A stretch of 33,662 nt of DNA. Origin: Sporichthyaceae bacterium. Its GTDB lineage: Bacteria; Actinomycetota; Actinomycetes; Sporichthyales; Sporichthyaceae. Position numbers and translations under genes: made by a program. The stretch covers positions 1 through 33,662 of the forward strand of contig DASXPS010000003.1 in NCBI GenBank assembly GCA_036493475.1, in the 5' to 3' direction. Under the pieces are notes generated by a model. That model did no database searches and was not told the DNA's origin. It was given only the letters and a program-made list of their open reading frames with translations. This document shows, in pieces, positions 1 to 9,537 of the stretch (the first letter of the stretch is position 1; the number at the start of each line of letters is the position of its first letter).

Positions 1-1
1 C

Positions 2-1036
2 GCCGGCTTCGACATCGCGGTGATCTCGGTGCCGACGCCGCTGCGGGACGGCGCGCCGGACCTCTCCTACATCGGGTCCGCCTCCGACGCCCTCGCCCCG
101 CACGTGCGGCCGGGCGTCACGGTGATCCTGGAGTCCACCACCTACCCGGGCACCACCGAGGAGATCGTGGTACCCCGGTTGGAGGCGGGCGGCTCACTGC
201 GCGCCGGTCGCGACTTCAAGGTCGGCTTCTCCCCCGAGCGGATCAACCCGGGCGACCCGGTCTACGGGCTGCGGAACACCCCGAAGATCGTCTCCGGGAT
301 CGACGAGCCGTCGCTGGCCTCGGTGTCCGAGTTCTTCGGCGAGCTGGTCGACGAGGTGGTCCCGGTCAGCGGAACCCGGGAGGCGGAGCTGGCCAAGCTG
401 CTGGAGAACACCTTCCGGCACGTCAACATCGCGCTGGTCAACGAGCTTGCGGTACTCGCCCACCAGCTCGGCGTGGACATCTGGGAGGTCATCTCCGCGG
501 CGTCCACCAAGCCGTTCGGGTACATGCGGTTCACGCCGGGTCCGGGCGTCGGTGGGCACTGCCTGCCGGTGGATCCCACCTACCTGTCCTGGGTGGTGCA
601 GCGCGACCTGCACCGCACGTTCAAATTCGTGGACCTGGCCAACGACATCAACGACCACATGCCCGATTACGTGGTCGCGCGGTTGACCACCCTGCTGAAC
701 AACGACTGCAAGCCGATGCGCAACTCCACGGTGCTGTTGCTCGGGCTGGCCTACAAGCCGAACACCGGTGACATCCGGGAATCGCCCGCGCTGCGCATCA
801 TCGAGTTGCTGGGTGACGCCGGCGCGAACATCGAGGCGGTCGACACGCACATCGAGCCGCACCGGGCGCCGACCGGGGTGAAGCTCGTCGACCTGACCGA
901 ACAAACCCTGCGGCGGGCCGACGTGGTGGTGCTGATCACCGACCACTCCGACGTCGACTACGACCTGGTCACCACGCACGCGCGGGCGATCTTCGACACC
1001 CGCCACCGGTTGCTCGGGAACGTGGAGTACCTCTGA
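2..1036 (+). CDS. Nucleotide-sugar 6-dehydrogenase (UDP-ManNAc/UDP-GlcNAc dehydrogenase type), 5' truncated
   Basis: This NAD-dependent enzyme oxidises the C6 hydroxyl of a UDP-sugar to the uronic acid, supplying acidic sugars for surface polysaccharide. The reading frame is open to the left edge, and the GTG at 20 lies inside a conserved strand (AVISVPTPL), so the Rossmann N-terminus is outside the window. Visible family features are the PTPL loop, the FSPERINPGDP segment, and the active-site motif GVGGHCLPVDP with the catalytic Cys codon at 560-562. The C-terminal UDP-binding domain follows (GLAYKPNTGDIRES). The SPERINPGDP signature fits the WecC/WbpA/TviB group better than UDP-glucose dehydrogenases. 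The exact substrate (ManNAc or GlcNAc) cannot be told from sequence. Its TGA overlaps the ATG of the next glycosyltransferase by one base, so the two are translationally coupled. Confidence 0.9.
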   Translation, partial: AGFDIAVISVPTPLRDGAPDLSYIGSASDALAPHVRPGVTVILESTTYPGTTEEIVVPRLEAGGSLRAGRDFKVGFSPERINPGDPVYGLRNTPKIVSGIDEPSLASVSEFFGELVDEVVPVSGTREAELAKLLENTFRHVNIALVNELAVLAHQLGVDIWEVISAASTKPFGYMRFTPGPGVGGHCLPVDPTYLSWVVQRDLHRTFKFVDLANDINDHMPDYVVARLTTLLNNDCKPMRNSTVLLLGLAYKPNTGDIRESPALRIIELLGDAGANIEAVDTHIEPHRAPTGVKLVDLTEQTLRRADVVVLITDHSDVDYDLVTTHARAIFDTRHRLLGNVEYL

Positions 1037-2226
1037 TGCTCCCCGCACAACGACGGGTCAGCGTTTTCACCGAGACGCGATTCGGGCGCACCGAGGACGG
1101 TCGCTGGGCCGCCGCGGACTCCTCGGGTGCCCGGGAATCCTGGCTGGCCTACCTGCAGGCCGGCGCTCAGGTCACCCTGGTGGGTCGAGCCGACCCCGCG
1201 GACGGGCCGAACGCGGTCGGCCTGGACCCGGCCCTGACGCTTCGTCCGTTGCCCTACTACGTGGGCATCGGCGGATTCGCCCGAGCGGCCTGGCCGCTGC
1301 TCCGGGAGATCCGCCACAGCGTGCGGGATGCGGACGTGATCGTGCTCCGGCTGCCCGGCGCCATCGGGTCGACCGCCGCCATGATCTGCAAACTGACGGG
1401 GCGTGAGTACGTGGCTGACGTGCTCGGTGACCCCGCGGACGTGGCGAAGCAGGGGGCGCTGGGCAACCGAGCAAGAAAAGCAGTGCCGTTGCTGGCCGCG
1501 CAGATGCGCTGGCTGGTACGAAACGCGCGCGCCAGCCGCTACGTCACCCGCGAGGCGCTGCAGACGAGATACCCGGCCAGGCCGGGCACCGCGTCCACGG
1601 GCATCTCCGACGTGCGGATCACGCCCGAAACGTTGGCCCCGCAGGGCCGCACCCGGCGCGAGGGACGGCTGCACGTGGCGTTGATCGGCACCCAGGAGAC
1701 CACCTACAAGGGGCACGACGTGCTGTTCGCCGCGATGGCGGCGTTGCGGGCGGAGGGCATCCCGGTGACGGCCAGCCTGATCGGTGGTGGGCGGCTGGAA
1801 TGGGCCAACAAGGAACTGGCGGCCGGCCTGAACCTGGCCCAGCACACCAGCTTCGAGGGCAACGTGGCCTCCCGGGACGCGGTGATCGCGCATCTGGACT
1901 CCGCCGACGTGTTCGTGCTGCCGTCCCGTACCGAGGGCCTGCCCCGGGCGCTGGTCGAAGCGATGGCCCGGGCGCTGCCCGCGGTGGCCACCGACGTCGG
2001 CGGCAACCGTGAGCTGCTCGACCCGGAGTTCATCATCGACGTGGATGACCACGCCGCGCTGACCGACCGGCTGCGCCGGCTGTGGGCCGACGCCGAGCTG
2101 TGGCAGCAGCAGAGCGCGCGCAACCTGGCGGTCGCGCGCAGCTACTCCGCGGAACGACTCGACGCGGACTTCCAGGCCTGGTTCGCCGGGCTGCCCGGCC
2201 AACGCAAGGTCGGGATCATCAAGTGA
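1036..2226 (+). CDS. GT4-family glycosyltransferase
   Basis: This is a predicted cytoplasmic, membrane-proximal retaining glycosyltransferase of 396 aa with the GT-B fold, probably adding one sugar to an undecaprenyl-linked repeat unit. The C-terminal half carries the GT4 donor-site pattern: a VALIGTQE strand near residue 215, a GGG loop near 250, and the E-x7-E segment EGLPRALVEAMARALPAVATD near residue 298. The N-terminal acceptor domain is variable and gives no clue to the acceptor. The ATG at 1036 overlaps the upstream stop and the 3' end overlaps the next GTG start, so it sits inside a coupled operon. Donor and acceptor are unknown. Confidence 0.87.
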   Translation: MLPAQRRVSVFTETRFGRTEDGRWAAADSSGARESWLAYLQAGAQVTLVGRADPADGPNAVGLDPALTLRPLPYYVGIGGFARAAWPLLREIRHSVRDADVIVLRLPGAIGSTAAMICKLTGREYVADVLGDPADVAKQGALGNRARKAVPLLAAQMRWLVRNARASRYVTREALQTRYPARPGTASTGISDVRITPETLAPQGRTRREGRLHVALIGTQETTYKGHDVLFAAMAALRAEGIPVTASLIGGGRLEWANKELAAGLNLAQHTSFEGNVASRDAVIAHLDSADVFVLPSRTEGLPRALVEAMARALPAVATDVGGNRELLDPEFIIDVDDHAALTDRLRRLWADAELWQQQSARNLAVARSYSAERLDADFQAWFAGLPGQRKVGIIK

Positions 2227-3317
2227 CGGTCACATCAGGCGGGGGCCCGTTGCGGGTTGTGCATGTCTTCGGCACGTTGAACCGCGGTGGCGCGGAGAGC
2301 GTGGCGTTGGACCTGTGCCGCAGCATGCCGACCGGCGAGTTCGAGCAGCACTTCTGGTTGTTGGGCAAGGAAAAAGGTGTGCTGGCCGACCTGTTCCAAC
2401 AGGCCGGTGCGGTGATCTCGCTGTGCCGATTGCGCCCTGCGGTCACCTTCGTGCCGCGGCTGTGGCATCGGTTGCGCGTGCTGCGCCCGAACGTGATGGT
2501 CGCCCACGTCAGCGTGGTCAGCGGGTTGATCCTGCTGGTCTCCCGGTTGTCCGGGGTGCCCATCCGGATTGCCCACATGCACAGCGACGGTGACGCCCGC
2601 GGCAACGATCTACCGCGACGGGCCTTCCGCGCCGCCATGCGATGGCTGATCAAGCACAACGCCACCGACGTGGTCGGGGTGACCAGCGGCTCGATCGCCT
2701 TCGCCGGCGGCGAGCCGCGCTACCGGGTGCTGCCCAACGGCATCGACTTCGCGCGGTACGCCGGTGTGCGGGTGGAGGGAACTGACGCGACGTCAGTGGG
2801 CCCGGTGCTCATGCATATCGGCCGGGCCGCGCCGGAGAAGAACCGGGCGTTCCTGTTGCCGGTGCACGACGCGGCCAACGAGATCACCCCCGGCACCACG
2901 CTGGTGCTCGTCGGCCCCGGCGGCAGCGATGACCTCGGCCCGTCTGCCGCCCAACGACCGGGTCTGGAACTGGCCGGGGAAACCCGCGAGGTGGAAAAGT
3001 ACCTCGCCCGCGCCGACGCGCTTCTGCTGCCCTCGCATTGGGAGGGCCTGCCCGGCGTGGTGCTGCAGGCACTGGCCGCGGGCGTGCCGGTGGTCGCCAA
3101 CGACCTGCCCAGCACCCGCGACATCGCCGCGAAGTACCCCGGCCTGACGGTCCTGTCGACCGACGCGGGCCCCGAGGTGTGGGCGGTGGAGGCGTTGCGT
3201 GCCGCCGCGCTGCCCCGGCAGGAACGTCGATCGATCTCCGAGGCCATGTGCGCATCGGAATACCAACTGGACCGCTACGCGCAGGCCTGGAGGGCGCTGT
3301 GGACGTCACGCGCATGA
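2223..3317 (+). CDS. GT4-family glycosyltransferase (GTG start)
   Basis: This predicted 364 aa GT-B glycosyltransferase probably acts in repeat-unit assembly. The start is placed at GTG 2223, which overlaps the preceding TGA (GTGA). It leads directly into the typical first strand and Gly-rich loop, VVHVFGTLNRGGAE (residues about 11-24). An upstream in-frame start at 2082 would overlap the previous gene by 145 bases and is rejected. The C-terminal domain shows LMHIGRAAPEKN and the E-x7-E donor segment EGLPGVVLQALAAGVPVVAND (about residues 273-293). The NRGGAE loop is common in EpsF/capsular GT4 enzymes. The sugar specificity is unknown. The stop overlaps the ATG of the Wzy-like gene (ATGA). 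Confidence 0.87.
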   Translation: MTVTSGGGPLRVVHVFGTLNRGGAESVALDLCRSMPTGEFEQHFWLLGKEKGVLADLFQQAGAVISLCRLRPAVTFVPRLWHRLRVLRPNVMVAHVSVVSGLILLVSRLSGVPIRIAHMHSDGDARGNDLPRRAFRAAMRWLIKHNATDVVGVTSGSIAFAGGEPRYRVLPNGIDFARYAGVRVEGTDATSVGPVLMHIGRAAPEKNRAFLLPVHDAANEITPGTTLVLVGPGGSDDLGPSAAQRPGLELAGETREVEKYLARADALLLPSHWEGLPGVVLQALAAGVPVVANDLPSTRDIAAKYPGLTVLSTDAGPEVWAVEALRAAALPRQERRSISEAMCASEYQLDRYAQAWRALWTSRA

Positions 3318-4741
3318 TCGGCCGGGGGACCGGCCGACGCGGCGGGTTGACGCTGTTGGTGGCCCTGGTCGGGCTGTTCTCCTGGCACTTCCCACTCAGT
3401 ATCGACTCTCCCGCGCGCACCGCGGCCATCGTCACCGGTGTATGGGCGCTGTGCTTTCTGGCGCTGTCGCGCAGTGACGCCGTGGGCAGTTACCGGCCGA
3501 ACGCCATGTACATGCTGGTGTTCGGGTTGTTCCACGTGGGCTTCCTGATCGCCACCGCGGCGCGTGGCACCGACGCACTGCACGACGTGGACAGCGGCTG
3601 GTTCTATCGGGGCTACACCCCGCAGGCGTTGCACCTGGTGATTCTCGGCATGGTCGCGTTCACCCTGGCCGCACAGCTGATGACCTGGCGATCCGGCCCG
3701 CTCAGCACGATCGTCCCGTCGAGCCTCGCCGGCCCGGACGCCGACCGCTACCGGCAGAAGCTGGCCACCGTCGGTCTGCTGGTCGAGGCGATCAGCCTGT
3801 TGATCTTCTACAAGGAGGTCGTCCAGGACCGCGGCGGTGGCCTGTTCTCCGGTGGCTACGAGCAGTTCTCTTCCTCGCTTCAGTCCTCCGGCAACTCCAA
3901 CGGCTATGCGACGTTGGGCATCGGCGTCGGCGCCATCTTCGCCATCGTGGCCGGCGACCGCGCGCGGCTGTGGGGGTGGGCGTTGTTTCTCGGCTACGCG
4001 ATCCCCGCGCTGCCCATGGGCAACCGCGGTGAGGTGCTGTTCCCGCTGATCCCGATGCTGATCGTGGAGGCCCAGCACGGCCGCAAAGTCCGCAAGCTGT
4101 GGACGACGCTGGGCGTGCTGCTCTCGCTGATCGTCATCGGCATCGTGCGAACCGGGCGGACCACCGGCTACTCGGTGCCCACCGGCAAGCAGCTGCTGAC
4201 CTCGCCGATGGACGCCATCGCCGAGATGGGTTACTCGCTGCGGCCCACCGTCGAGGTGCTCGGCTGGACCAGTCACGGCGAGGGGTATCGGCACGGCGTC
4301 ACATTGGTCGCGGTGCCGCTGCGGCTGATCGAGAAGCTGACCGGGTGGCACGGCGGCCCGCCGGTGCCGGACGACCGGTTGTTCAACGTCGAGGTCGCAC
4401 ACCGGGTCGGCCCGATCGGTGGGTCACCGGTGGGCGAGGGGTATTACAACTTCGGCCTGCTCGGCGTGCTGCTGACGATGGGCGCGATCGGGCTGTTCGT
4501 GGGCTGGCTCAATCAACGCCCGCTGCGCATGCTCGACGCCCGCGTCGCGTTGCTCGTGCCGATGATGGGCAACGTCCGCAACTCTTTCGCCCAGGTGCCC
4601 GCGCAGCTCGTGGTCATCGCGGTGCTGCTGGTCGTGGTGCGGGTGTGGTCCAAGCGCGGTCAGGTGCACGTTCCCGTGGTCAAGGGGGTGCGCCATGCTC
4701 ACGGCAGGCAAGTTCCGGTACGCAATCACGCTTGGGGCTAG
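3314..4741 (+). CDS. Wzy-type O-antigen/capsule polysaccharide polymerase
   Basis: This polytopic membrane protein of about 475 aa is the best candidate for the polymerase that joins lipid-linked repeat units on the outer face of the membrane. Hydrophobic segments alternate with short polar loops through the whole chain, starting with [13 protein letters not shown] near the N-terminus. A central [14 protein letters not shown] segment and a long loop near residues 290-390 match the layout of Wzy-family proteins, which share topology more than sequence. The start is ATG 3314, overlapping the preceding stop; a GTG at 3299 is also possible. The 3' end overlaps the flippase gene by 47 bases. The assignment rests on topology, size and neighbours. 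A WaaL-like ligase is the main alternative. Confidence 0.72.
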   Translation: MIGRGTGRRGGLTLLVALVGLFSWHFPLSIDSPARTAAIVTGVWALCFLALSRSDAVGSYRPNAMYMLVFGLFHVGFLIATAARGTDALHDVDSGWFYRGYTPQALHLVILGMVAFTLAAQLMTWRSGPLSTIVPSSLAGPDADRYRQKLATVGLLVEAISLLIFYKEVVQDRGGGLFSGGYEQFSSSLQSSGNSNGYATLGIGVGAIFAIVAGDRARLWGWALFLGYAIPALPMGNRGEVLFPLIPMLIVEAQHGRKVRKLWTTLGVLLSLIVIGIVRTGRTTGYSVPTGKQLLTSPMDAIAEMGYSLRPTVEVLGWTSHGEGYRHGVTLVAVPLRLIEKLTGWHGGPPVPDDRLFNVEVAHRVGPIGGSPVGEGYYNFGLLGVLLTMGAIGLFVGWLNQRPLRMLDARVALLVPMMGNVRNSFAQVPAQLVVIAVLLVVVRVWSKRGQVHVPVVKGVRHAHGRQVPVRNHAWG

Positions 4742-6476
4742 CACGCTGCAGGCGGTGCTCAGTTCGGTGACCGCGCTGATCGCCACACGCGATCTGGGGG
4801 CGAGCCAGCGCGGCCTGGTGGTCATCGGCATGACCATCGCCTCGATCTTCGGCTTGGTCGCGGGTTCGGGGACCGGCTCGGCCTACCGGTTGCTGCTGCC
4901 CAGCCGGGACCCGCAGCTCCGACGCCGGCTGGCCCTCGCGTTCACCTGGTGCTCGCTGCTCGGCACCGTCGTGGTGGTGCCCGCCGCGATGCTGGCCACC
5001 AAGCTCTCCGCGCCGATGATCGACCCGGGCCTGGGGACGCACCATTTCTTGTTCGCCACCGGGGTCTACACCGCCGCGTCGGTCGCGCTCATCCAGATTG
5101 TCGAGGCGCGCTTCGCCGATGGGCAGTTCCGCCGCGGCGGCATCGCGGGCGGCACCATGGCGCTGGGCGGTTTGATCGGCGTCATTGCCGCTCTGTGCTA
5201 CGACCGCTCCGCCGCGCTGGCCCTGTTCGGTCAGGGCGCGGGCATCCTGGTGGGTGCCGCCGTCGAGGTGTGGGCGCTGCGTCGGGACGGCCTGGTCGAC
5301 TTCGGCGTGCCGGCGCCGGGGGAGCTCTCGGCGCTGTGGAAGCGCGGCGCACCCGCACTCGGCTTCACCATCGGATCGGCGTTGGCCTTCCGCGCCGACC
5401 GGTACGTGCTCGGTGCCTTCGCGGGCCCCGCCGCCGTCGGCATCTACTCGCTGGCCGCCACCTTCGGTGAGGTACCACGTCTGCTCTACACCGCGGTCGC
5501 GCAGTGGTTCCAGCGGCAGGCGGCGCTGGGCCGCCGGCACGCACCGCTGTTCAAGGCGATTCTGCTGGCCTGCGGTATCGCGGCGGTGGTCTCGGTGCCG
5601 ATCGCGGTGGTCGGGTGGGTGCTGATCGTCCCGGTGTTCGGGTCGGAGTTCGCCGCCGGCCGCTCACTGCTGCTGGTGCTGCTCGTCGCCGAGATCCTGT
5701 TCGCGCCGTACCTGGTTGCCGCCCGCGGGCTGCTCGGCCGTGGCTGGATCAAGACCGCGGGCTTGCTGGGTCTGGCGGGCAGCGGCGCCTCCCTGGCCTG
5801 CTACGTCGTGTCGGCCCGGGCCGGCGGCGCGATGGGCCTGGCCCTGGGCAGCGGGCTGCTCTATTTGGCTCTTTCTGTCGCGTCCACCGTGCTGTTCCGC
5901 GCGCGCAGCGCACGCGACGACGCGCCGGCCGACGACGTTCGCACCGTCTCTGGAGGCTTCGCGATGGTCAAGCGCATCTGGAGGTGGGCTCGGTGCGCCT
6001 ACCTGAGGAAGACCGACCCGATCGCCGCGGCGCGTGCCATGGGCGTACGGCTCGGTGAGGGGTGCCGCATTCTCTCGATGACCGGGGGGACCTTCGGCTC
6101 CGAGCCCTACCTGGTGACGCTCGGCAATCACGTGCAGGTGGGCATCGGGGTGCAGTTCCTGACCCATGAGGGCGGGGTTTGGGTGCTCCGCGAGGAGTTC
6201 CCGGACATCGACATCATGGCTCCGATCACCGTCGGCAATAACGTGATGATCGGCATCGACGCCATGATCATGCCGGGCGTCACCGTCGGCGACAACGTGG
6301 TGATCGGCGCTCGCTCCCTGGTCACCCGCGACGTCCCGTCGAATTCCGTGGTGGTCGGCCAGCCGGCCCGGGTGATCTTGACGGTCGAGGAGTACCGCGA
6401 GAAGGCGCTGCGGATGGCGGTGCACATCCCGCCCGCGCGTAAGCGGGAGTACCTGCAGCACACCTACGGACGCTGA
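4695..6476 (+). CDS. Polysaccharide flippase (Wzx/MATE-like) fused to a hexapeptide acyltransferase
   Basis: This single 593 aa frame encodes two proteins' worth of sequence. Residues 1 to about 400 form a multi-spanning membrane protein of the oligosaccharide flippase type, which would move lipid-linked repeat units across the membrane. After a charged linker ([12 protein letters not shown]) the frame continues into a cytosolic left-handed beta-helix acyltransferase, with hexapeptide repeats such as [20 protein letters not shown] and [13 protein letters not shown] and the tail [10 protein letters not shown] (about residues 500-560). These match the WbbJ/maltose O-acetyltransferase type. An internal ATG at 5964 has a GGAGG Shine-Dalgarno 7 bases upstream, so a separate acyltransferase of about 170 aa could also be made. 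The gene overlaps the end of the polymerase gene. Confidence 0.82.
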   Translation: MLTAGKFRYAITLGASTLQAVLSSVTALIATRDLGASQRGLVVIGMTIASIFGLVAGSGTGSAYRLLLPSRDPQLRRRLALAFTWCSLLGTVVVVPAAMLATKLSAPMIDPGLGTHHFLFATGVYTAASVALIQIVEARFADGQFRRGGIAGGTMALGGLIGVIAALCYDRSAALALFGQGAGILVGAAVEVWALRRDGLVDFGVPAPGELSALWKRGAPALGFTIGSALAFRADRYVLGAFAGPAAVGIYSLAATFGEVPRLLYTAVAQWFQRQAALGRRHAPLFKAILLACGIAAVVSVPIAVVGWVLIVPVFGSEFAAGRSLLLVLLVAEILFAPYLVAARGLLGRGWIKTAGLLGLAGSGASLACYVVSARAGGAMGLALGSGLLYLALSVASTVLFRARSARDDAPADDVRTVSGGFAMVKRIWRWARCAYLRKTDPIAAARAMGVRLGEGCRILSMTGGTFGSEPYLVTLGNHVQVGIGVQFLTHEGGVWVLREEFPDIDIMAPITVGNNVMIGIDAMIMPGVTVGDNVVIGARSLVTRDVPSNSVVVGQPARVILTVEEYREKALRMAVHIPPARKREYLQHTYGR

Positions 6477-6521
6477 ATCGCGCCGTTCCCACCACGCCGC
6501 ACCGCCCACCGAGGGGAACCC

Positions 6522-7643
6522 ATGGAAACCGCTGCGCCTGCCGTTCGCGGTAAGAGCTCGCGCCTGACCCAACTGGACGCGCTGCGTGCGCTGGCTGCGG
6601 TCGCGGTGATGAGCTATCACTACACCCACCGGTTCCCGCAGCTGTACGTGCCGTCGGTGACGCCGCTGTTCACCAACTGGAACCTGGACTACCTGGCGAT
6701 CTCCACGTTCTTCATGATCAGTGGCTTCGTCATCTTCATGACCGTCGAACGCAGCGCCCGGTTGCGCGACTTCGTGCTCTCTCGGCTGCTGCGGCTCTAC
6801 CCGATGTACGTGCTGGCCATTGCCATCACCTTCGTCGCCATGCACGTGTTCGGCCCGGCGAACCGTGCGGTGGGGTGGAAGACAGTACTACGTAACCTGA
6901 CGCTGTTTCAGAACTGGTTGGGCGACGGCGGCCGCAACGTGGACGGCGTCTACTGGACCATCGGCGTCGAGGTCAATTTCTATGTGCTGATCTCACTGGC
7001 GTTTCTGTTCGGTTGGCTGCGTGGCCGTCGACTCGGCGTCACCCTGGGCAGCTGGATCGTGCTGTCGTACTACCTCGAGTCGCACTGGGGCGAGTGGGTG
7101 CCGGGCAGCATGTACTGGACCCGGGGCTTGGACACCTGGTGGTCGCAGTGCTTCATCTCCGGCATCTGCTGCTACCTGGTGTGGAAGAACGGCGGTCGGT
7201 ACACCAAGGGAACCGCCGCCGGGCACATCGGTTCGGTCGTGCTGGTCGGCATGCTGCGCAACACCACCATGGCAATTCTGCTGATGGCGCTGATCCTGCT
7301 GATGAACCTGGCCGCCAACAAGCGGATTCCGTTCCTGGGCACCGGCATCCTGCCCAAGCTCGGTGTCTGCACCTACGCGCTCTACCTGCTGCACCAGAAC
7401 CTCGGCTACACGCTGATGCTGCACCTGATGCCGCACACCGGTTACTGGTTCGCGCTGGCGTGCGCCTACACGATGGCCATCGGTCTGGCGCTGCTCGGCA
7501 CCCACCTGTGGGAGGAGCCGGTACGCGCCAAGGTGCGCGCCAAGCTCAAGGCCACCAAGTTCTTCAGTCCGCTGCCGACCGCCCCGCGTCCGCGTTCGGA
7601 GAGTGCACCGGTTATCCCGGAGGGAGTCCACACCAATGACTGA
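6522..7643 (+). CDS. Membrane-bound acyltransferase (acyltransferase 3 / OafA-like)
   Basis: This 373 aa integral membrane protein belongs to the acyltransferase-3 family, which transfers acetyl or other short acyl groups to sugars during or after polysaccharide assembly. The N-terminus carries the family hallmark LDALRALAAVAVMSYHYTHR (about residues 18-37) with the motif His. Roughly ten hydrophobic helices follow, with the internal segment VYWTIGVEVNFYVLISLAF typical of the family. A clear GAGGGGA Shine-Dalgarno precedes ATG 6522. The last codons overlap the start of the next gene by 8 bases. Together with the two cytosolic acetyltransferases nearby, it suggests a heavily acylated polymer. 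Confidence 0.9.
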   Translation: METAAPAVRGKSSRLTQLDALRALAAVAVMSYHYTHRFPQLYVPSVTPLFTNWNLDYLAISTFFMISGFVIFMTVERSARLRDFVLSRLLRLYPMYVLAIAITFVAMHVFGPANRAVGWKTVLRNLTLFQNWLGDGGRNVDGVYWTIGVEVNFYVLISLAFLFGWLRGRRLGVTLGSWIVLSYYLESHWGEWVPGSMYWTRGLDTWWSQCFISGICCYLVWKNGGRYTKGTAAGHIGSVVLVGMLRNTTMAILLMALILLMNLAANKRIPFLGTGILPKLGVCTYALYLLHQNLGYTLMLHLMPHTGYWFALACAYTMAIGLALLGTHLWEEPVRAKVRAKLKATKFFSPLPTAPRPRSESAPVIPEGVHTND

Positions 7644-8262
7644 TCGACCCAAGGTGCGCGAGCTGGTGCTCGCCGACGTGCACCGGTTGACCGGCCGACG
7701 TTCCTGGTTCGACGTGGTCAAGCTGACGATGTTCGGCGAGGTCTACCGGGTCAACGTCGCCTACCGCATCGCCAGCGTCTACCGGAGCCGCCGTGCCCCG
7801 CACGCGAAGGTGATCGCGCTGCTGGCCCGGTTGTGGCTGCGCCGGCTGCGGCGCAAGCTCGGCGTCAGCCTGCCGTGCACCGCGAAGGTCGGGCCGGGCC
7901 TGCTGATCGGGCACGCCGGGGTCACCTTCATCAGCCCCGGCGCGACCATCGGGCGGGACTGCAACATCGCGCAGAACGTGACCATCGCGCCGGGTAAGGG
8001 CGAGCACAACGGTGGCCAGCCGACGCTGGGGGACCGGGTGTACGTGGGGCCCGGGGCGGTGATCTTCGGAGGGGTGACCATTGGCGATGACGTCGCGATC
8101 GGCGCCAACTCGGTGGTCACCCGGGACATCCCGGCCGGGTGCACCGCGGTCGGCGCGCCGGCCCGGGTGATGCCGGGCCGGGGGTCGAGCGACTGGGTGA
8201 ACCGGGTGTCCGAGCCGCGGCCGCGGATCGCCCGGCAGGCGACTGCGGCGGACCGTGTTTGA
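7636..8262 (+). CDS. Serine O-acetyltransferase-like hexapeptide acyltransferase
   Basis: This 208 aa protein has a helical N-terminus and a C-terminal left-handed beta-helix of the CysE/LbH-SAT type. Visible features are GPGLLIGHAGVTFISPGATIG, the loop HNGGQPTLGDRVYVGPGAVI, and the capping VVTRDIPAGCTAVGAPARV. CysE-like proteins in polysaccharide loci usually acetylate sugars rather than serine, and the operon context favours that here. The start is ATG 7636, preceded by GGAGG at 7619-7623 and overlapping the previous stop by 8 bases. The last codons overlap the GTG of the next gene. A true cysteine-biosynthesis role is less likely because no cysK is nearby. Confidence 0.85.
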   Translation: MTDRPKVRELVLADVHRLTGRRSWFDVVKLTMFGEVYRVNVAYRIASVYRSRRAPHAKVIALLARLWLRRLRRKLGVSLPCTAKVGPGLLIGHAGVTFISPGATIGRDCNIAQNVTIAPGKGEHNGGQPTLGDRVYVGPGAVIFGGVTIGDDVAIGANSVVTRDIPAGCTAVGAPARVMPGRGSSDWVNRVSEPRPRIARQATAADRV

Positions 8263-9463
8263 CACCGACGCCGGCACCCGGCCACGGATCATGATCGTGG
8301 CCACGGTGCCGGTGTCGCTCTGCACGTTCTTCGCCGGCCAGCCGCGCTTCCTCGCCCAGCACTTCGATGTCACGTTGGTGAGCTCATCGGGTGTCGAGGT
8401 GGCGCAGATCGAGGCCGGTGAGGGAGTGCCGGTACGCACCGTGGACATGACCCGACAGATCTCGCCGGGTCGAGACCTGCGATCGCTGCGCGAGCTCACC
8501 GGGCTGATGCGTGCCGAGCGACCGGACCTGGTGCACTCCTACACCCCGAAGGCCGGACTGTTGGCCATGCTGGCCGCCCGGGCGACCGGGGTGCCGCACC
8601 GGTTCCACACCGTGCAGGGCATGCCGCTGGTCACGGCGGGCGGACCGAAGCGGCTGATCCTGAACGCTACGGAGCGGGCCACGTACCTGGCGGCGACGCG
8701 GATCTTCTCGTCCAGTCACAGCCTGTGCGAGCTGATCCCCGGCACGTTCCCGGCCCGACCGCCGGCGGTGATCGGGGGCGGTTCGGTGAACGGCATCGAC
8801 GGGACCAGGTTCTCCCCCGAAGTGGTGTCCGAGGCCGCGCGCAGGCACCTGCGCGCGGAGCTGGACATCCCGACGGGGGACCGCGTGCTGGTCTTCGTCG
8901 GCCGACTGGTCGGTGACAAGGGCGTCACCGAGTTGTTGCAGGCTTTCGATGCACTGGCCGATCCGGCAACCACGCTGCTGCTGGTCGGTGCTGAGGAGCC
9001 GGCGCTGGATCCGCTGCCCGTCGCCACCCGGGAACTGATGGACCGACACCCGAAGGTGCGACTGGCCGGCTGGGCCACCGACGTGCGCCCGTACATGTCG
9101 ATCTCCGACGTGCTGGTGTTGCCCAGCTACCGCGAGGGCTTCGGCATGGTGCTGGCGGAGGCCGGCGCGATGGGCGTGCCGGTGATCGCCACGGACATCC
9201 CCGGCTGCCGGGACGTGGTGATCGACGGGGTCAATGGGTTGTTGGTGCCGCCGCGGGATGTCGGGGCGCTCACCGAGGCGTTGGGCCGCGTGCTCGGCGA
9301 TAACCTGTTGCGCGCGACACTGGCCGCGGACGTCCGGTCGTCCATGTTGGATCGCTACGACCAGCCCATCGTGCAGGCCGCGATCCTGGCGCTATACCGG
9401 CAGACGCTGGGGCTGGACGTGTCCGCGGGCGAGGCCGGAGAGCCGCTGCGCCGGGCTGCTTAG
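8255..9463 (+). CDS. GT4-family glycosyltransferase (CapM/PglA-like)
   Basis: This predicted 402 aa GT-B glycosyltransferase is the last gene of the rightward polysaccharide operon. The acceptor domain contains SYTPKAGLLAMLAARATGV followed by RFHTVQGMPL (about residues 90-125). That pattern is seen in enzymes that add a sugar to an undecaprenyl-diphosphate-linked N-acetylated sugar. The donor domain shows LVFVGRLVGDKGV and EGFGMVLAEAGAMGVPVIATD (about residue 293 on). GTG 8255 overlaps the previous gene by 8 bases; an ATG at 8291 is the alternative start. Its resemblance to PglA-type enzymes fits the PglC-like transferase and the aminotransferase encoded on the opposite strand. The exact sugar is not determinable. 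Confidence 0.86.
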   Translation: MFDTDAGTRPRIMIVATVPVSLCTFFAGQPRFLAQHFDVTLVSSSGVEVAQIEAGEGVPVRTVDMTRQISPGRDLRSLRELTGLMRAERPDLVHSYTPKAGLLAMLAARATGVPHRFHTVQGMPLVTAGGPKRLILNATERATYLAATRIFSSSHSLCELIPGTFPARPPAVIGGGSVNGIDGTRFSPEVVSEAARRHLRAELDIPTGDRVLVFVGRLVGDKGVTELLQAFDALADPATTLLLVGAEEPALDPLPVATRELMDRHPKVRLAGWATDVRPYMSISDVLVLPSYREGFGMVLAEAGAMGVPVIATDIPGCRDVVIDGVNGLLVPPRDVGALTEALGRVLGDNLLRATLAADVRSSMLDRYDQPIVQAAILALYRQTLGLDVSAGEAGEPLRRAA

Positions 9464-9476
9464 CGCCGGCGCAACG

Positions 9477-9530
9477 TCGTCCGGCGTTTCGGGGCATCAG
9501 TAGGGCTCGATAGCCCGAAACACCGGACGA
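9477..9530. terminator. Bidirectional stem-loop between convergent operons
   Basis: The arms 9477-9493 and 9514-9530 form a 17-bp stem with one mismatch and a 20-base loop. A competing 5-bp hairpin (GGGCT/AGCCC, 9503-9516) lies inside it. It sits in the 74-base gap between two converging genes, as expected for a shared intrinsic terminator. There is no strong T tract, which is normal in high-GC actinomycetes. Confidence 0.75.
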
Positions 9531-9537
9531 GGTGGGG

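Noticed and set aside
2082-2222. N-terminal extension of the second GT4 gene
   Set aside because: It would overlap the preceding glycosyltransferase by 145 bases, and the sequence before GTG 2223 is out-of-frame shadow of that gene.
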